Assembly (NCBI RefSeq): GCF_003402235.1
Contig: NZ_QEWO01000003.1
Location: forward strand, 434,001-498,000
Direction: 5' to 3'
Source of the DNA: Parahaliea mediterranea
Lineage (GTDB): Bacteria; Pseudomonadota; Gammaproteobacteria; Pseudomonadales; Halieaceae
Length of the DNA stretch: 64,000 nt
Shown here piece after piece: positions 34,375 to 43,290 of this stretch. Positions within the stretch are counted from its first letter, which is position 1; every line of letters starts with the position of its first letter. The notes under the pieces are model-generated. The model was not told where the DNA came from and did no database searches. It saw only the letters and a list, made by a program, of their open reading frames with translations. A program made the translations under genes and the position numbers.

Positions 34375-35147
34375 GCCGCAGCACCCGGGTGGGTATAACG
34401 GTCGTGCAGGGCGTTGAGATCAAAGCGTACGCTCTGTGCACTCGCCTGCTGCTCTTCTTCGATGCGCCCTTCCGCCAGAAAGCCGATGCGATCCGCAATA
34501 TCCACGGCGCTGACCAGATCGTGGGTCACCATCAACACCGCAACCTTTCGCTCCCTTGCAGTATCCAGCAACTGGTTGAATTCCAGCACTGCACGCGGAT
34601 CAAGGCCCGATGTCGGTTCGTCCAGCAGCAATACCGGGACATCGCGTGCCAATGCCAGGGCAATGGCCGTCTTCTGGCGCATGCCCTTAGAAAAGCCAGC
34701 TAGCGGCTTGTCCCAGGCGTCCGCGGCCAGGCCTACCGCCTGCAGGGCGGGCTCGATCCGGTCGGTGCTCTGGTCAGTGCGCCGGTCGGTGCCCTGCCCG
34801 GCGTCGGCCAGCGCCAGGAAATAGCTGATGTTTTCCCGCGCCGTAAGGTGCTCGTACAGGGAGACGTTCTCGGGCACATAGGCGAGTTGGGCTCGCGCCC
34901 TGCGCGGTTCTGTGACGGGATCGATGCCACATACGCGCACCGAGCCTGCACTGGGAGCAATAAATCCCAGCAACGCGGCGAGTGTAGTGGACTTGCCCGC
35001 CCCATTGCCCCCGAGCAGCGCGTAGATCTCCCCGCTGTGAACATCCAGGTTCAGGCCGTGCAGTACCGCCTTCTCTTCATAACGGTGCTGCAGGTTCTCA
35101 ATCGCAATCGCCGGCCCTGGTGCGCTGTGTTGCTGTTTGTCAGACAT
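34371..35147 (-). CDS. ABC transporter ATP-binding protein (ABC-2 type)
   Basis: From 35147 (MSDKQQHS) the protein has 258 residues. The Walker A is GGNGAGKST, the signature region is LAGFSKGMRQK, Walker B is VLLLDEPTSGLDP and the switch His is in MVTHD. The longer frame to 35408 lies inside the receptor gene and is rejected. It follows the receptor stop by three bases and overlaps the permease, so the four genes form one operon. The closest type is the CcmA/NosF-like ATPases that partner with ABC-2 permeases. Confidence 0.9.
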   Translation of the reverse strand: MSDKQQHSAPGPAIAIENLQHRYEEKAVLHGLNLDVHSGEIYALLGGNGAGKSTTLAALLGFIAPSAGSVRVCGIDPVTEPRRARAQLAYVPENVSLYEHLTARENISYFLALADAGQGTDRRTDQSTDRIEPALQAVGLAADAWDKPLAGFSKGMRQKTAIALALARDVPVLLLDEPTSGLDPRAVLEFNQLLDTARERKVAVLMVTHDLVSAVDIADRIGFLAEGRIEEEQQASAQSVRFDLNALHDRYTHPGAAA

Positions 35148-35149
35148 TG

Positions 35150-37303
35150 TCAGAATCCTACCTTGATACCAATAGTGGTGGTGCGCGGCGCTCCCGGCTG
35201 CACCCATAGCTGGGAATAACTGTTGGCGTACCAGTCCTCGTCGAACAGGTTGGTAATACTGCCGTTCATCGTAATGTGATCCGTCAGCTTTACCTCGCCA
35301 AAGATGCGGACCAGGGTGTGGTCCGGCAGGGTAAAATCGGTGCCCGTTGCACCCAGCCGCTCTCCAACATACTGAACGCCGGCACCGGCCATTATCTCCC
35401 GCTGCCACAGCCGGAAGCGCTTTAGGGCCTGCGCATTCAACTGGTGATCTGGGATGTTGATCAGTGGATCGCCGGGCTCGATCACAAAAGAAAAATTTGG
35501 GTCGAGGACACTCGAACGGGACTGCGCATCAACGTAAGCGTAACTCAGCAGCACCTCGATACCGCCGGGAAGCTGACCATTGAGGTCAAACTCCAGGCCC
35601 TGGCTGCGCGCCTTGCCGATAGTGACGGAAAAACCGGGATTGTTGATATCGCTGGCGAGGACATTGCCCTTCTCCAACTGAAACACGGTAAATGTGCCGC
35701 TCAGATTGCCATCGACGAATGCAAACTTCGCGCCCGCCTCGATGGATTCGCTGTCCTCGGGGTCGAAAATCACACCACTTACATCGGTTCCGATATTGGC
35801 GCGGAAGCCCTCGCTGTAGGCGGCATAGAGGGTAAGAGCATCGTTCAGATCAAACACGATGCCGGCCTGCGGGCTGATACGGTCATCGTCGCGCTCGCTG
35901 ACGATATCGGTGAGATAGTTCTCTGTGCGCAGGGTGAAATCGTCATAACGCGCCCCGAGGCGTATCTGCAGGCGCTCGGTCAGCTCGATCTGGTCCTGGA
36001 TGAAGACACCCATCGACTCCTGTACGTCCAGACGGTCATTGTTGGGCAGCGGCGTCGGCAGGGAGAAGCGGCCGTACTCCGGATCGAAGATATCAATAAC
36101 GTAGGCTTCTTCCTCGCTGGGATGACTGGCCACGGAGGATGGGCGTACGCGACGGAAGTCCTGATAGTTTTCAAACTCATCGTGATCAGCGCCAACGAGG
36201 AGTCGATGCCGCACCGCTGCGGTGTGGAACTCTCCACTCAGCTCGCCCCGGTACACCGACTGCTTTGAATCGTAGAGCCGCGAGCGGCGCTGCCGCGACA
36301 GCGACTCGCCATCGATAAAAATCGGCTGGCGCGACGTTGCCAGTTCCGGATCCGACGAGAAGCCGGTCAGCAGCGTGTCGCGAACACTGGCGCCCAGCAG
36401 CAGGCTCCACTGCTCGTTGAAATCATGCTGCAGGCGCAATTGGTGGCCTTCCGCCTCGGCCACATGATCGCCGTCGCCGGGCTCGCCGAGAAAGCGCTCG
36501 CGCGGAACCGTATCGAAATCATCGTTCAATACGACGATACCGCGGTCAAAGGGCACCTCGACCCGGGTCTTTTCCAGGCCATAAGTCAGACGGGTACGCT
36601 CCCCCACGGCCAGGCCGATGGACGGTAGAAAACCCCAGCGGTACTCCTCGATTATATCGCGGAAGCTCTCAGCCTCCTCGATATAGCCAATCAGCCGCGC
36701 GGTCAGGAAATCGGTGAAGGCGAGGTTGAGGTCGGCGTCGCCGCGCTGCCGGTCAAAACTACCACCCTGCACGCCGACTGTACCGAAGGTCTCGCCCAGC
36801 CGCCCCTGCTTGGTAACCAGGTTGATCGTTCCACCAGGCTCGCCGCGGCCCAGCAGCGCTGCCGACGGACCTTTCAACACCTCGACTCGCTCGATACCGG
36901 CGACGTCGCGCTCCCCACCGAAACCGCGCCCGCCGTTGAAACCGTTGACGAGATAGCCGGTCGGTATGTTCTCGTCACCGGCGAAACCGCGAATGGCAAA
37001 GGAATCCCACAAGCCACCGAGCGTATTCTGCCGGGCGACCGATGCGTCCAGGTCAAGTGCATCATTGAGGCGGATAATGCCGTTTTGTTCCAGCGTACCG
37101 GCTTCGATCACGTCAATGGACTGGGGTATCTCGGTCAGCGCGAAATTACCGCGGTAGGCCTGCCTGACGCCGACCACCACAACCTCTTCGGGCCCCATAG
37201 GCGGGCCTGCGATGGCGTCAACAGTCTGGGATTGGGCGGGCATCCAGGCCATCGCCAGGGCTATCGACGTCGCAAGAGCGGCGAGATGGGTCAAAGTGCT
37301 CAT
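35150..37303 (-). CDS. Zur-controlled TonB-dependent receptor
   Basis: The start at 37303 (MSTLTHLAALATS) gives a signal peptide ending near MPAQSQ. The receptor is 717 residues, with a TonB-box-like EEVVVVGVRQAYRGN, plug motifs LKGPSAALLGRGEPGGTINLV (siderophore-receptor type) and a barrel ending in VGF. The plug resembles ferric-siderophore and metallophore receptors more than the catabolic receptors at 13835 and 50900. Zur box 2 is about 100 bases upstream. The receptor probably imports zinc or a zinc-chelator complex, but the coupled ABC genes are of ABC-2, not import, type. Confidence 0.88.
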   Translation of the reverse strand: MSTLTHLAALATSIALAMAWMPAQSQTVDAIAGPPMGPEEVVVVGVRQAYRGNFALTEIPQSIDVIEAGTLEQNGIIRLNDALDLDASVARQNTLGGLWDSFAIRGFAGDENIPTGYLVNGFNGGRGFGGERDVAGIERVEVLKGPSAALLGRGEPGGTINLVTKQGRLGETFGTVGVQGGSFDRQRGDADLNLAFTDFLTARLIGYIEEAESFRDIIEEYRWGFLPSIGLAVGERTRLTYGLEKTRVEVPFDRGIVVLNDDFDTVPRERFLGEPGDGDHVAEAEGHQLRLQHDFNEQWSLLLGASVRDTLLTGFSSDPELATSRQPIFIDGESLSRQRRSRLYDSKQSVYRGELSGEFHTAAVRHRLLVGADHDEFENYQDFRRVRPSSVASHPSEEEAYVIDIFDPEYGRFSLPTPLPNNDRLDVQESMGVFIQDQIELTERLQIRLGARYDDFTLRTENYLTDIVSERDDDRISPQAGIVFDLNDALTLYAAYSEGFRANIGTDVSGVIFDPEDSESIEAGAKFAFVDGNLSGTFTVFQLEKGNVLASDINNPGFSVTIGKARSQGLEFDLNGQLPGGIEVLLSYAYVDAQSRSSVLDPNFSFVIEPGDPLINIPDHQLNAQALKRFRLWQREIMAGAGVQYVGERLGATGTDFTLPDHTLVRIFGEVKLTDHITMNGSITNLFDEDWYANSYSQLWVQPGAPRTTTIGIKVGF

Positions 37304-37399
37304 GGGTCTACCAGGAAGATTCAGGAAAGCGTGAAGAACGAGGAAGCAAGGGTCTTTTCCATTGTCATACTTTGCAGGCAAGCCCTACATTTAAATGAA

Positions 37400-37416
37400 A
37401 TGATATATTATATCTT
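37400..37416. promoter_or_regulatory. Zur box 2
   Basis: ATGATATATTATATCTT is the same palindrome as boxes 1 and 3 with changes in the spacer (ATT) and the penultimate base. It lies about 97 bases upstream of the TonB receptor start, and 20 bases from the 3' end of the DUF3299 gene. Confidence 0.7.
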
Positions 37417-37435
37417 TTAATGAAAGCAACCCTCC

Positions 37436-38074
37436 CTACTCTTCTATATAGACTTCGATTTGCTCTACACGAATGCTGTATGCCGCGATCGCGGTGTCAT
37501 TCTCGACCAACGAGGTGCTCAGCACCCCTAGCAACCAGTACGGCTGATACAGCGAATCCAGGACGATACCCCTGTCGTATTCGGCATAGACAATCTGGTT
37601 CGGCGGTGGTGGCGGCATATGAATACAGGCGCCAAAGTAGGGAACCAGAAAGAACTTAGTGATCCCCCGCTGATCTTGGCCAAATTCCAGCGGGACGATA
37701 AATCCCGGCAACCGTATGGCCTGGCCGTCAAACTCAGGAACCACTCTCGCCGATACCAGCGCCTGCTGGTAGCGACTGTCACTGGCCTGATCCATGGCCA
37801 GTTGCATCTGGCTGGCTATCTGGTCCTCAACGGAACCGTCAACAATGTCACCCAGCGATTCCGGTGGATTGAGCAACGCATCGAGATCGTCCTGCGGTAT
37901 CAGGTCGATCCATTCGATGGTGCGAAACGCTTTGTCAATGGGCTGCGCGCCGCCTTCCTCGGCTGGCAATGGCAGGGGAGTAAGGAAAATCAGCGTTGCC
38001 ACGACCATAGCGCAGGCTGCGCGGATGCAAGGGCTTAAAACAGAAACAAGCAAAGTACCCTCCGGGGAACGCAT
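37436..38074 (-). CDS. Exported DUF3299 protein of zinc-uptake clusters
   Basis: The start at 38074 (MRSPEGTLL) gives a signal-like N-terminus ending near PLPAEE; a GTG at 38095 is an alternative that would leave only four bases to the Zur box. The mature part contains IEWIDLIPQDDLDALLNPP and PGFIVPLEF with ACIHMPPPPPNQIV, the conserved DUF3299 block with Cys and His. Homologues PA4066 in Pseudomonas aeruginosa and ZrgE in Vibrio sit beside the same ABC genes. It is divergent from the ABC pair across Zur box 3. A periplasmic zinc-handling role is expected. Confidence 0.85.
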   Translation of the reverse strand: MRSPEGTLLVSVLSPCIRAACAMVVATLIFLTPLPLPAEEGGAQPIDKAFRTIEWIDLIPQDDLDALLNPPESLGDIVDGSVEDQIASQMQLAMDQASDSRYQQALVSARVVPEFDGQAIRLPGFIVPLEFGQDQRGITKFFLVPYFGACIHMPPPPPNQIVYAEYDRGIVLDSLYQPYWLLGVLSTSLVENDTAIAAYSIRVEQIEVYIEE

Positions 38075-38099
38075 GCACTTGACGCAAGGCGACACAAAA

Positions 38100-38116
38100 A
38101 TGATATGTTATATCAT
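38100..38116. promoter_or_regulatory. Zur box 3
   Basis: ATGATATGTTATATCAT is identical to box 1. It lies between divergent genes DUF3299 and the ABC ATPase, about 26 bases from one start and 39 from the other, so a single bound Zur dimer could repress both. Confidence 0.8.
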
Positions 38117-38154
38117 AATAGATTGCTACCACTCAGCGTCGTCAGGAGTAAACC

Positions 38155-38823
38155 TTGATCGCCTCCATCAACAACCTCCGCTTCCACTACGCTGGTACCG
38201 ATGAGCCATTGCTTGACATCCCGCGCTGGTCGCTTGCCGGCGGTGAACAGATCTTCCTGCATGGCCACTCAGGCACCGGCAAATCCACCCTGCTGAACCT
38301 GCTCGCCGGCATGCTGCTCCCCGACACCGGGACGATCGACATCCTCGGCAAGCGAATCAGTACACTGAGTGCGAGGCAAAGGGACAAATGGCGCGCACGC
38401 CATATCGGCGTTGTGTTCCAGCAGTTCAACCTGATCCCCTACCTCAGCCCCATCGACAACATTCGCCTGGCATCGCACTTCGGCGGTAAGGCGGATGCCA
38501 CCGCACGCGCACAACAATTGCTCGGGTCGCTGGGCATTCAAACCGTACTGTTTCAGCGGCCGGCTGCCCAACTCAGTATCGGGCAACAGCAACGGGTGGC
38601 GATCGCCAGAGCACTGATCAACCGCCCGGAACTGCTGCTGGCGGACGAACCGACTTCGGCACTGGACAGGACAAACCGCGACGCCTTTCTGTCACTGCTA
38701 CTGGAACAGGTCGCGCACAATCACACAGCACTGATTTTTGTGAGTCACGACCTCAACCTGGCAAAACGTTTTTCCCGGGTTGAAGCGCTGGCGGACCTCA
38801 ATCACGCCGGCGGGAGACACTGA
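38155..38823 (+). CDS. LolD/MacB-type ABC ATPase of zinc-uptake cluster
   Basis: Translation begins at TTG 38155, which has AGGAG six bases upstream. The 222-residue ATPase has Walker A GHSGTGKST, Q-loop VFQQFNLIPYLS, signature LSIGQQQRVAIARAL, Walker B LLLADEPTSALD and switch His in VSHDLN. It belongs to the LolD/MacB subgroup and matches PA4064/ZrgC-type ATPases by context. It is coupled to the permease gene, which starts at its last base. Together they are predicted to take part in zinc transport with ZrgA and DUF3299 proteins. Confidence 0.88.
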   Translation: MIASINNLRFHYAGTDEPLLDIPRWSLAGGEQIFLHGHSGTGKSTLLNLLAGMLLPDTGTIDILGKRISTLSARQRDKWRARHIGVVFQQFNLIPYLSPIDNIRLASHFGGKADATARAQQLLGSLGIQTVLFQRPAAQLSIGQQQRVAIARALINRPELLLADEPTSALDRTNRDAFLSLLLEQVAHNHTALIFVSHDLNLAKRFSRVEALADLNHAGGRH

Positions 38824-40073
38824 TGTTCTTCCGCCTAACGTTAGCGAGCCTCTGGAATCGTCGCGGCTCCGCCGTGCTCACCCTGCTGGCCGTCACGGTC
38901 AGCGTCTTTGTACTGCTGGGCGTTGAGCAGATTCGCCATCAAGCCAGGGCCAGCTTTGGCAATACGGTATCCGGCATCGACCTGATCGTCGGCGCCCGCA
39001 CCGGCGACATCAACCTCCTGCTCTACTCGGTGTTTCGCCTGGGCAACGCCACCAACAATATCAACTGGCAAAGCTACCGGGAGATCGCCGACGACCCGGG
39101 TGTCGCCTGGACTATTCCGATATCCCTGGGCGACTCCCACAGGGGCTATCGGGTGATGGGCACCACTGGCGACTATTTCACCCATTTTCACTACGGGCAG
39201 GACAGGCCCCTGCAACTTGCCAAGGGAGCGCCGTTCTCTGACCGATTCGACGTGGTGCTTGGCAGTGAGGTGGCGCACTCTCTCGGCTACCAACTAAAGG
39301 ACAAACTGGTACTGGCCCACGGTCTCGGCAGCACCAGCTTCAGCCAGCACGCCGATACCCCCTTTCAGGTCACCGGCATTCTGGCACCCACCGGCACGCC
39401 AGTGGACCAGACACTGCATGTCAGCCTGCAAGGTATCGAAGCCATGCATATCGGCTGGCGCGATGGCGTCAAGCTCCCAGGCGCTTCTCACCGTCTGAAC
39501 GAGAACACCCGGCAGGAACTAACCCCTGAGAGCATCACCGCTTTTATGGTGGGACTGACATCAAAGCTGAATACCTTCCGCTTGCAGCGCCAGATCAACA
39601 CCTACCGCGCTGAGCCGCTACTGGCCATTCTTCCCGGCGTCACCCTGGCGGAGCTCTGGCAGATGACGGCCATCATGGAAAATGCCCTGCGGCTGACCTC
39701 CGCCCTGGTGCTGCTCGCTTCGCTACTGGGGCTCGCGGCCATGCTGTTGGCATCACTGCGCGAGCGTCAACGGGAAGTCGCCGTGCTGCGCGCCATTGGC
39801 GCATCGCCGTGGTTCCTGCTCGCCCTGATCGAGGCCGAAGCCCTGATCATCACCGTGGGTGGCTCGCTGCTGGCACTGGCCTTGCTGTCCCTGTGCACGA
39901 CCCTGTCCGCCGACGGGCTGGCGGCACAGATCAGTCTGTTCATCGAAAGCGCCGCCATCACCCGCACCGCCCCGCCCTATCTGCTGGCCATCGTTGCGGG
40001 CGCGATGGCCATCGCCCTAGTACCGGGCATTCGTATTTACCGCAGTGCCCTAGCCCAGCAGTTAACTTACTGA
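38823..40073 (+). CDS. FtsX/MacB-type ABC permease of zinc-uptake cluster
   Basis: The 416-residue protein has one N-terminal transmembrane segment (about 15-38), a large periplasmic domain, and three C-terminal segments (about 283-305, 325-350, 385-405), the MacB/FtsX layout. The coupling region LRERQREVAVLRAIGASP precedes the second membrane segment. PA4065/ZrgB-type permeases share it. The start overlaps the ATPase stop by one base. It may extract or load zinc-binding proteins rather than act as a pore; the mechanism of this family is not settled. Confidence 0.88.
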   Translation: MFFRLTLASLWNRRGSAVLTLLAVTVSVFVLLGVEQIRHQARASFGNTVSGIDLIVGARTGDINLLLYSVFRLGNATNNINWQSYREIADDPGVAWTIPISLGDSHRGYRVMGTTGDYFTHFHYGQDRPLQLAKGAPFSDRFDVVLGSEVAHSLGYQLKDKLVLAHGLGSTSFSQHADTPFQVTGILAPTGTPVDQTLHVSLQGIEAMHIGWRDGVKLPGASHRLNENTRQELTPESITAFMVGLTSKLNTFRLQRQINTYRAEPLLAILPGVTLAELWQMTAIMENALRLTSALVLLASLLGLAAMLLASLRERQREVAVLRAIGASPWFLLALIEAEALIITVGGSLLALALLSLCTTLSADGLAAQISLFIESAAITRTAPPYLLAIVAGAMAIALVPGIRIYRSALAQQLTY

Positions 40074-40089
40074 AGCCAAAGGGCGACTG

Positions 40090-40380
40090 TCATTCGTCCG
40101 GCAGGTAGACGATCTCCCCCGATTCCAACTGGTAGGCCGTGCCGATTTTCTTGCCATTACCCTGGCCGGCAAGGCGTCCTTCGGCCCGGTAGCGGCGGAT
40201 TTCCTTGCCCTGTTTCGCGACAATTTCCATATTGTCCTATCCCCGGCTTGTCACGATGGTGAATTCTTCCGGGAACAGCAGTTCGCCGATGCTCAGGTAG
40301 TTCACCATGGTGACCATCAGAGCCACGGAAAACACCATGGCGATATCGAACAGGCTGGTCAGCGAGGACCATCGTTCCCC
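40090..40380 (-). pseudogene. DUF2149-family membrane protein remnant
   Basis: On the minus strand, frame from 40380, the sequence reads SSLTSLFDIAMVFSVALMV, then YLSIGELLFPEEFTIV, a stop codon (TAG at 40239-40241), and in the same frame MEIVAKQGKEIRRYRAEG and GTAYQLESGEIVYLPDE before TGA. This is the layout of DUF2149 proteins (one membrane helix, then EDFT..NPG..DMEI and GTAYR.E.GEIVYVP), but it is split by the nonsense codon and lacks an N-terminus. A 46-codon open frame (40090-40230) is left. DUF2149 genes accompany ExbB-like and CobN-like genes in Zur regulons. Confidence 0.75.
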
Positions 40381-40481
40381 TTACCGGGCCGATAGCGGAC
40401 TTGCACCGCCAAGTCATCCGTCCACCACCACGTGTACCGGAACAGCGCTAGTCACGGCGCTACGCGCCATGCCTGGCGCAC

Positions 40482-40506
40482 AAAAAAGGGGGCCCAGAGG
40501 GCCCCC
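40482..40506 (-). terminator. Rho-independent terminator of amtB operon
   Basis: Read on the minus strand, GGGGGCCC-TCT-GGGCCCCC forms an 8-bp GC stem followed by six T residues (A-run at 40482-40487 on the plus strand). It lies 31 bases beyond the amtB stop. Confidence 0.9.
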
Positions 40507-40536
40507 AAACACGCATCCGAAAATGCGCCCGCAAGC

Positions 40537-41808
40537 TTATTTGGCGGAGACAAACTCCGGGTAGGCCTCAAGGCCACACTCGGACAGGTCCACACCTTCG
40601 TACTCTTCCTCTTCACTGACGCGCAGGCCGATGATGAGTTTGATGACGTACCAGACGATCAGGCTGGTGACGAAGACCCAGGCGAAGATCACCAGCGCGC
40701 CCACCAGCTGACCCATGAAGGTCGCGTCGGCGTCGGACAGCAGCACGGCGAAGATACCCCACAGGCCGACCACACCGTGGACGGAGATGGCACCGACCGG
40801 GTCGTCGATTTTCAGCTTGTCCAGCATCACGATACTGAACACCACAATCACACCGCCGATGGCGCCGATGATGGTGGCCAGCAGGGGCGAGGGGTCGGCC
40901 GGCTCGGCGGTGATGGCCACCAGGCCCGCCAGGGCGCCGTTCAGGGCCATGGTGAGGTCGGCCTTGCCGAACATGATGCGCGCCAGCAGCAGGGCGGCAA
41001 TCAAACCACCGGCAGCGGCGGCGTTGGTATTCAGGAACACGTTGGCGACTTCGTTGGCCACCGCGATACCGCCCAGCTTGAGGGTGGAGCCGCCGTTAAA
41101 GCCGAACCAGCCCATCCACAGGATGAAGGTACCCAGCGTGGCCAGCGGCATGTTGGCGCCGGGAATGGCGTTGACACTGCCGTCGGCGCGGTACTTGCCT
41201 TTACGCGCACCCAGCAGCAGCACACCTGCCAGCGCCGCGGCGGCACCCGCCAGGTGAACAATGCCGGAGCCGGCGTAGTCGCTGTAGCTGAGAGCGCCGA
41301 TGAAAGGCACTTCTTTGCCGCCCCAGGTCCAGCCACCCTCGATGGGGTAGATGAAGCCGGTCATCACCACGGCGAAGGCCATGAAAGCCCACAGTTTCAT
41401 GCGCTCGGCCACGGCACCGGACACGATGGACATGGCGGTGGCAACAAACACCACCTGGAAGAAGAAGTCAGAGGCACCGGAGTACACCGAATCGCCACCA
41501 AAGCCCGCCTCGGCAGAATCCGCCAGCACTTGGGCAACGGCCGCGTCGTCCATTTGCGCCACGGTGGTTACACCGGACAGGAAGAAGCCACCGTCGTACA
41601 TGAAGTGGTAACCGCAGATCAGGTACATGGTGCAGGCCACTGAGAACAGGGCCACGTTCTTGGTCAGGATTTCGGTGGTGTTCTTGGCGCGCACCAGGCC
41701 CGCCTCAAGCATGGCGAAGCCCGCCGCCATCCACATCACCAGCGCGCCGCACACCAGGAAATAAAAGGTGTCCATTGCGTACTGCAATTCGTAAATATTG
41801 TTTTCCAT
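40537..41808 (-). CDS. amtB: Ammonium transporter
   Basis: The 423-residue protein has eleven hydrophobic segments, N-terminus AMDTFYFLVCGALVM, and the twin pore His in GSGIVHLAGAAAA and ISVHGVVGLWG. The Amt signature DYAGSGIVHLAGG-type region is present. It transports ammonium/ammonia across the inner membrane under nitrogen limitation and is blocked by GlnK. It is 37 bases downstream of glnK, and the operon ends with a strong terminator. Confidence 0.97.
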   Translation of the reverse strand: MENNIYELQYAMDTFYFLVCGALVMWMAAGFAMLEAGLVRAKNTTEILTKNVALFSVACTMYLICGYHFMYDGGFFLSGVTTVAQMDDAAVAQVLADSAEAGFGGDSVYSGASDFFFQVVFVATAMSIVSGAVAERMKLWAFMAFAVVMTGFIYPIEGGWTWGGKEVPFIGALSYSDYAGSGIVHLAGAAAALAGVLLLGARKGKYRADGSVNAIPGANMPLATLGTFILWMGWFGFNGGSTLKLGGIAVANEVANVFLNTNAAAAGGLIAALLLARIMFGKADLTMALNGALAGLVAITAEPADPSPLLATIIGAIGGVIVVFSIVMLDKLKIDDPVGAISVHGVVGLWGIFAVLLSDADATFMGQLVGALVIFAWVFVTSLIVWYVIKLIIGLRVSEEEEYEGVDLSECGLEAYPEFVSAK

Positions 41809-41845
41809 GGGATAAAAGTCTCTCTGTGTGATCCTGGGCGCTTTA

Positions 41846-42199
<354 letters not shown>

Positions 42200-42205
42200 T
42201 TAGGT

Positions 42206-42223
42206 GGGCGCCCGCGCGGGCGC
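42206..42223. other. Perfect 18-bp palindrome between porin and glnK
   Basis: GGCGCCCGCGCGGGCGCC is perfectly self-complementary and could form a strong RNA hairpin in the 64-base gap. No T-run follows, so it is unlikely to be a full terminator, but it could protect or attenuate the upstream porin message. Confidence 0.5.
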
Positions 42224-42248
42224 CGGTTGCTGCGTTACACGCCCCTGC

Positions 42249-42977
42249 TTACATGCTCTTGGAAATGGAGAACACCAGATCGGGCTCAACCAGGTCGTCC
42301 AGATCAAAGTACTCATCGCCGTCCAGGTCGGTGCCGATGTAGGCCAGGGTCCAGTCCACCGCCCAGTAGGAGGCGGTCAGGCCAACGGAATAATCCACAA
42401 AGCCGTCCTTGTCGGTGGACAGGTAGCCACCGCCGTCTTCCACGTCGTTGTAGCCAACGTGCAGGTCCAGGGAGAGGTTGTCACCCAGGCCCAGGCTGTA
42501 GTCGGCGTAGTAGTAGTAGAACTCGCCGGTCTCGGCGTAGTAGTCATCCGAGTAGGCCGCCCCCAGCGTCACATCCCAGAACGACACGCTGCCGTAGATT
42601 TCCTGGTAATCCCCTTCCAGGCCATCGTCACCGGGGTAGTCGTAGTACAGATAACCCACATCAACGCCCACACCGCTTTCGGTCTCCATGCTCCAGCCCG
42701 CGTAGTAGTCCAGCTCCAGCGAGCCGTCCACGCCCTCCCCTTCGGCGGTCAGGAAGTCCACGGTGGAACCCCAGGTGCCCACATAAAAGCCGGGGCCAAA
42801 GGACAGATCGAAGCCGCCCTGTACGGCAATGTCGTCGTTGGACTGGGAAATACCGCGGAAGCGGTAATCGCTGGTCAGCGCGACGTTACCGCTGATTTCT
42901 ACCTCGGCCATCGCGCCGGCGGCACCGGTCAGAAGCACAGCGGCCGTCGTTGCGGTGAGCAGTTTTTTGTTGAGCAT
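42249..42977 (-). CDS. TorF-family outer-membrane porin
   Basis: The start at 42977 (MLNKKLLTATTAAVLLTG) gives a signal peptide cleaved near AMAEVEISG. The 242-residue protein is rich in Tyr, Asp and alternating beta-strand pattern, begins with SDYRFRGISQSNDDIAVQGG and ends in an aromatic-hydrophobic strand (LVFSISKSM). This is the TorF family of predicted small-molecule porins that often lie next to glnK-amtB. The long N-terminal extension to 43517 is rejected. A role in outer-membrane passage of ammonium or small nitrogen compounds is inferred. Confidence 0.85.
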   Translation of the reverse strand: MLNKKLLTATTAAVLLTGAAGAMAEVEISGNVALTSDYRFRGISQSNDDIAVQGGFDLSFGPGFYVGTWGSTVDFLTAEGEGVDGSLELDYYAGWSMETESGVGVDVGYLYYDYPGDDGLEGDYQEIYGSVSFWDVTLGAAYSDDYYAETGEFYYYYADYSLGLGDNLSLDLHVGYNDVEDGGGYLSTDKDGFVDYSVGLTASYWAVDWTLAYIGTDLDGDEYFDLDDLVEPDLVFSISKSM

Positions 42978-43077
42978 CGTTCGTTCTCCTTGTAATGAAT
43001 CCCCTGGCCGCCTTTGTTTACGGGGTAACTTGCTGCGTGCGGCTTCGGAGACGTTGTCAAACCTGCGCTGCGGAAAT

Positions 43078-43093
43078 TGCACGGCATGTGCCA
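43078..43093 (-). promoter_or_regulatory. Sigma54 promoter of porin-glnK-amtB
   Basis: On the minus strand TGGCAC-ATGCC-GTGCA fits the sigma54 consensus (TGGCAC-N5-TTGCA) with one mismatch and exact GG-N10-GC spacing. It lies about 100 bases upstream of the porin start. The 313-base gap has no other supported gene. Confidence 0.8.
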
Positions 43094-43181
43094 GAATGTA
43101 TTTTTTTCTTACAAAACAAGCGGATATCGGCAAAACACAGGCAATTACCGATAGCGGCCTGCGCGACAGCACCGGCATTGC

Positions 43182-43196
43182 GCACACTAATGGTGC
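43182..43196. promoter_or_regulatory. NtrC-site candidate
   Basis: GCACACTAATGGTGC matches the NtrC dyad GCACCA-N3-TGGTGC with two mismatches. A further GGTGCACC lies about 15 bases away, near 43211. Both are about 90-120 bases upstream of the sigma54 promoter, where enhancer sites are expected. Confidence 0.55.
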
Positions 43197-43290
43197 GCCG
43201 CTCGCAAACGGTGCACCCAAATGACCTGTGCCCCGGGAGCGTTTTCCACTAGACTCCCGCCAACCCCACGGCAAAGCACAGGTACAGCAC

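Noticed and set aside
40432-41643. A 403-codon open frame on the plus strand opposite amtB
   Set aside because: It is antisense to an obvious amtB, is rich in His, Gln and Gly as expected from a shadow, and carries no motif.
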